Shown here: positions 63,754 through 64,000 of the stretch, piece after piece
Layout of the letters: the number at the start of each line of letters is the position of its first letter
How positions within the stretch are numbered: position 1 is the stretch's first letter
Origin: an uncultured Candidatus Saccharibacteria bacterium
GTDB taxonomy: Bacteria; Patescibacteriota; Saccharimonadia; Saccharimonadales; Saccharimonadaceae
DNA length: 64,000 nucleotides
NCBI GenBank assembly: GCA_949101405.1
Contig: CARYFM010000005.1
Coordinates: forward strand, 3,995 to 67,994
Direction of reading: 5' to 3'
Translations under genes and position numbers: made by a program
Notes under the pieces: generated by a model
What the model was told of the DNA's origin: nothing
Databases searched by the model: none
What the model saw: only the letters and a program-made list of their open reading frames with translations

Positions 63754-63962
63754 ACATCCCTAATACAGTACTCAGGCAGCGGAGGGGGAAACCATGCCAA
63801 CGGCTAACATTACGTGATGGATTTACTATAGTATTATTAAAAACGAGATTATATGCTCCGGTAGCAGCATCACCATATAATGACCACCAGCTACCATTAA
63901 TACCAGCATATCTGAAAGTACCAGCAGCAATAGGTAATGTGATATACCCGCTGCGCACGAAA
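63754..63962 (-). repeat. Variable-region cassette C11 (type B)
   Basis: Minus strand TTCGTGCGCAGCGGG to the type B tail. It codes FVRSGYITLPIAAGTFRYAG, WWSLYGDAATGAYNLVF, NPSRNVS and RWHGFPLRC. It has no start codon and no structured head nearby within the window. Confidence 0.95.
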
Positions 63963-64000
63963 AGTACTAAACCTATACCACTAGTACAGGTTTGAGAAAT

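Overview
The window looks like a chromosome segment of a Candidatus Saccharibacteria (TM7) or closely related Patescibacteria/CPR cell. The evidence is short tightly packed genes, almost no biosynthesis, reliance on salvage and uptake (folate ECF transporter, queuosine precursor transporter plus Tgt), a RuvX-MltG fusion, strictly anaerobic NrdDG, and many genes that start about 6 nt after an extended -10 box (leaderless mRNAs). The standard genetic code fits (TGA is a normal stop). This assignment is inference from gene content; there is no rRNA in the window.

Layout. 0-2 kb: 3' part of dnaE. 2-5.4 kb: an accessory set with a Cys-rich membrane protein, a radical SAM/SPASM enzyme and an Asp/Glu racemase-like protein. 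5.5-19.3 kb: core genes (eno, ftsA-like, rsuA/rluB family, a soluble histidine kinase with receiver, ruvX-mltG, LysM-CHAP hydrolase, obg). 19.3-24.9 kb: accessory region of orphan small genes with long hairpin-rich leaders, tRNA-Gly and a cluster of repeat cassettes. 25-31 kb: trmD, recG, more cassettes, tRNA-Leu, rsmD. 31-34 kb: lipase-like hydrolase, then a THF-type riboswitch ahead of folT-ecfA-ecfT. 34-43 kb: P-type ATPase, NrdR-controlled nrdD-nrdG, folA, a 37-codon gene, cysteine desulfurase and IscU scaffold. 43-51 kb: two MacB/FtsX-type ABC exporters, one with a two-component system and one behind a small secreted protein. 51.3-53.1 kb: another cassette cluster, gene remnants and tRNA-Gln with 3'-end duplications. 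53-63.7 kb: AI-2E-type permease, tgt, nuclease-like protein, yhhQ, heterodimeric ABC exporter, dut, HAD nucleotidase and a DUF362 protein.

The most unusual content is a dispersed family of 11 cassettes of about 210-230 bp. Each encodes, without start codon or upstream gene, a C-type-lectin-like variable region (FVRSG ... WSSR ... AYxL ... NPSN ... RWxGFPLRC) with constant ends and a hypervariable middle. Six end in one conserved tail (type B). Five end in another (type A), and every type A copy is preceded in the same orientation by a conserved unit of about 90 nt with its own extended -10 box, two hairpins with compensatory changes, and an AAAAGATCG motif that pairs with CGATCTTTT at the element's 3' end. 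The whole looks like a multi-copy RNA-linked donor or template system for sequence diversification. No reverse transcriptase or intact recipient gene is in the window.

A second unusual theme is GC-rich nested palindromes inserted in frame in four housekeeping genes (obg, tgt, trmD, recG). The obg and tgt inserts are nearly identical and read in the same frame, as with Rickettsia palindromic elements.
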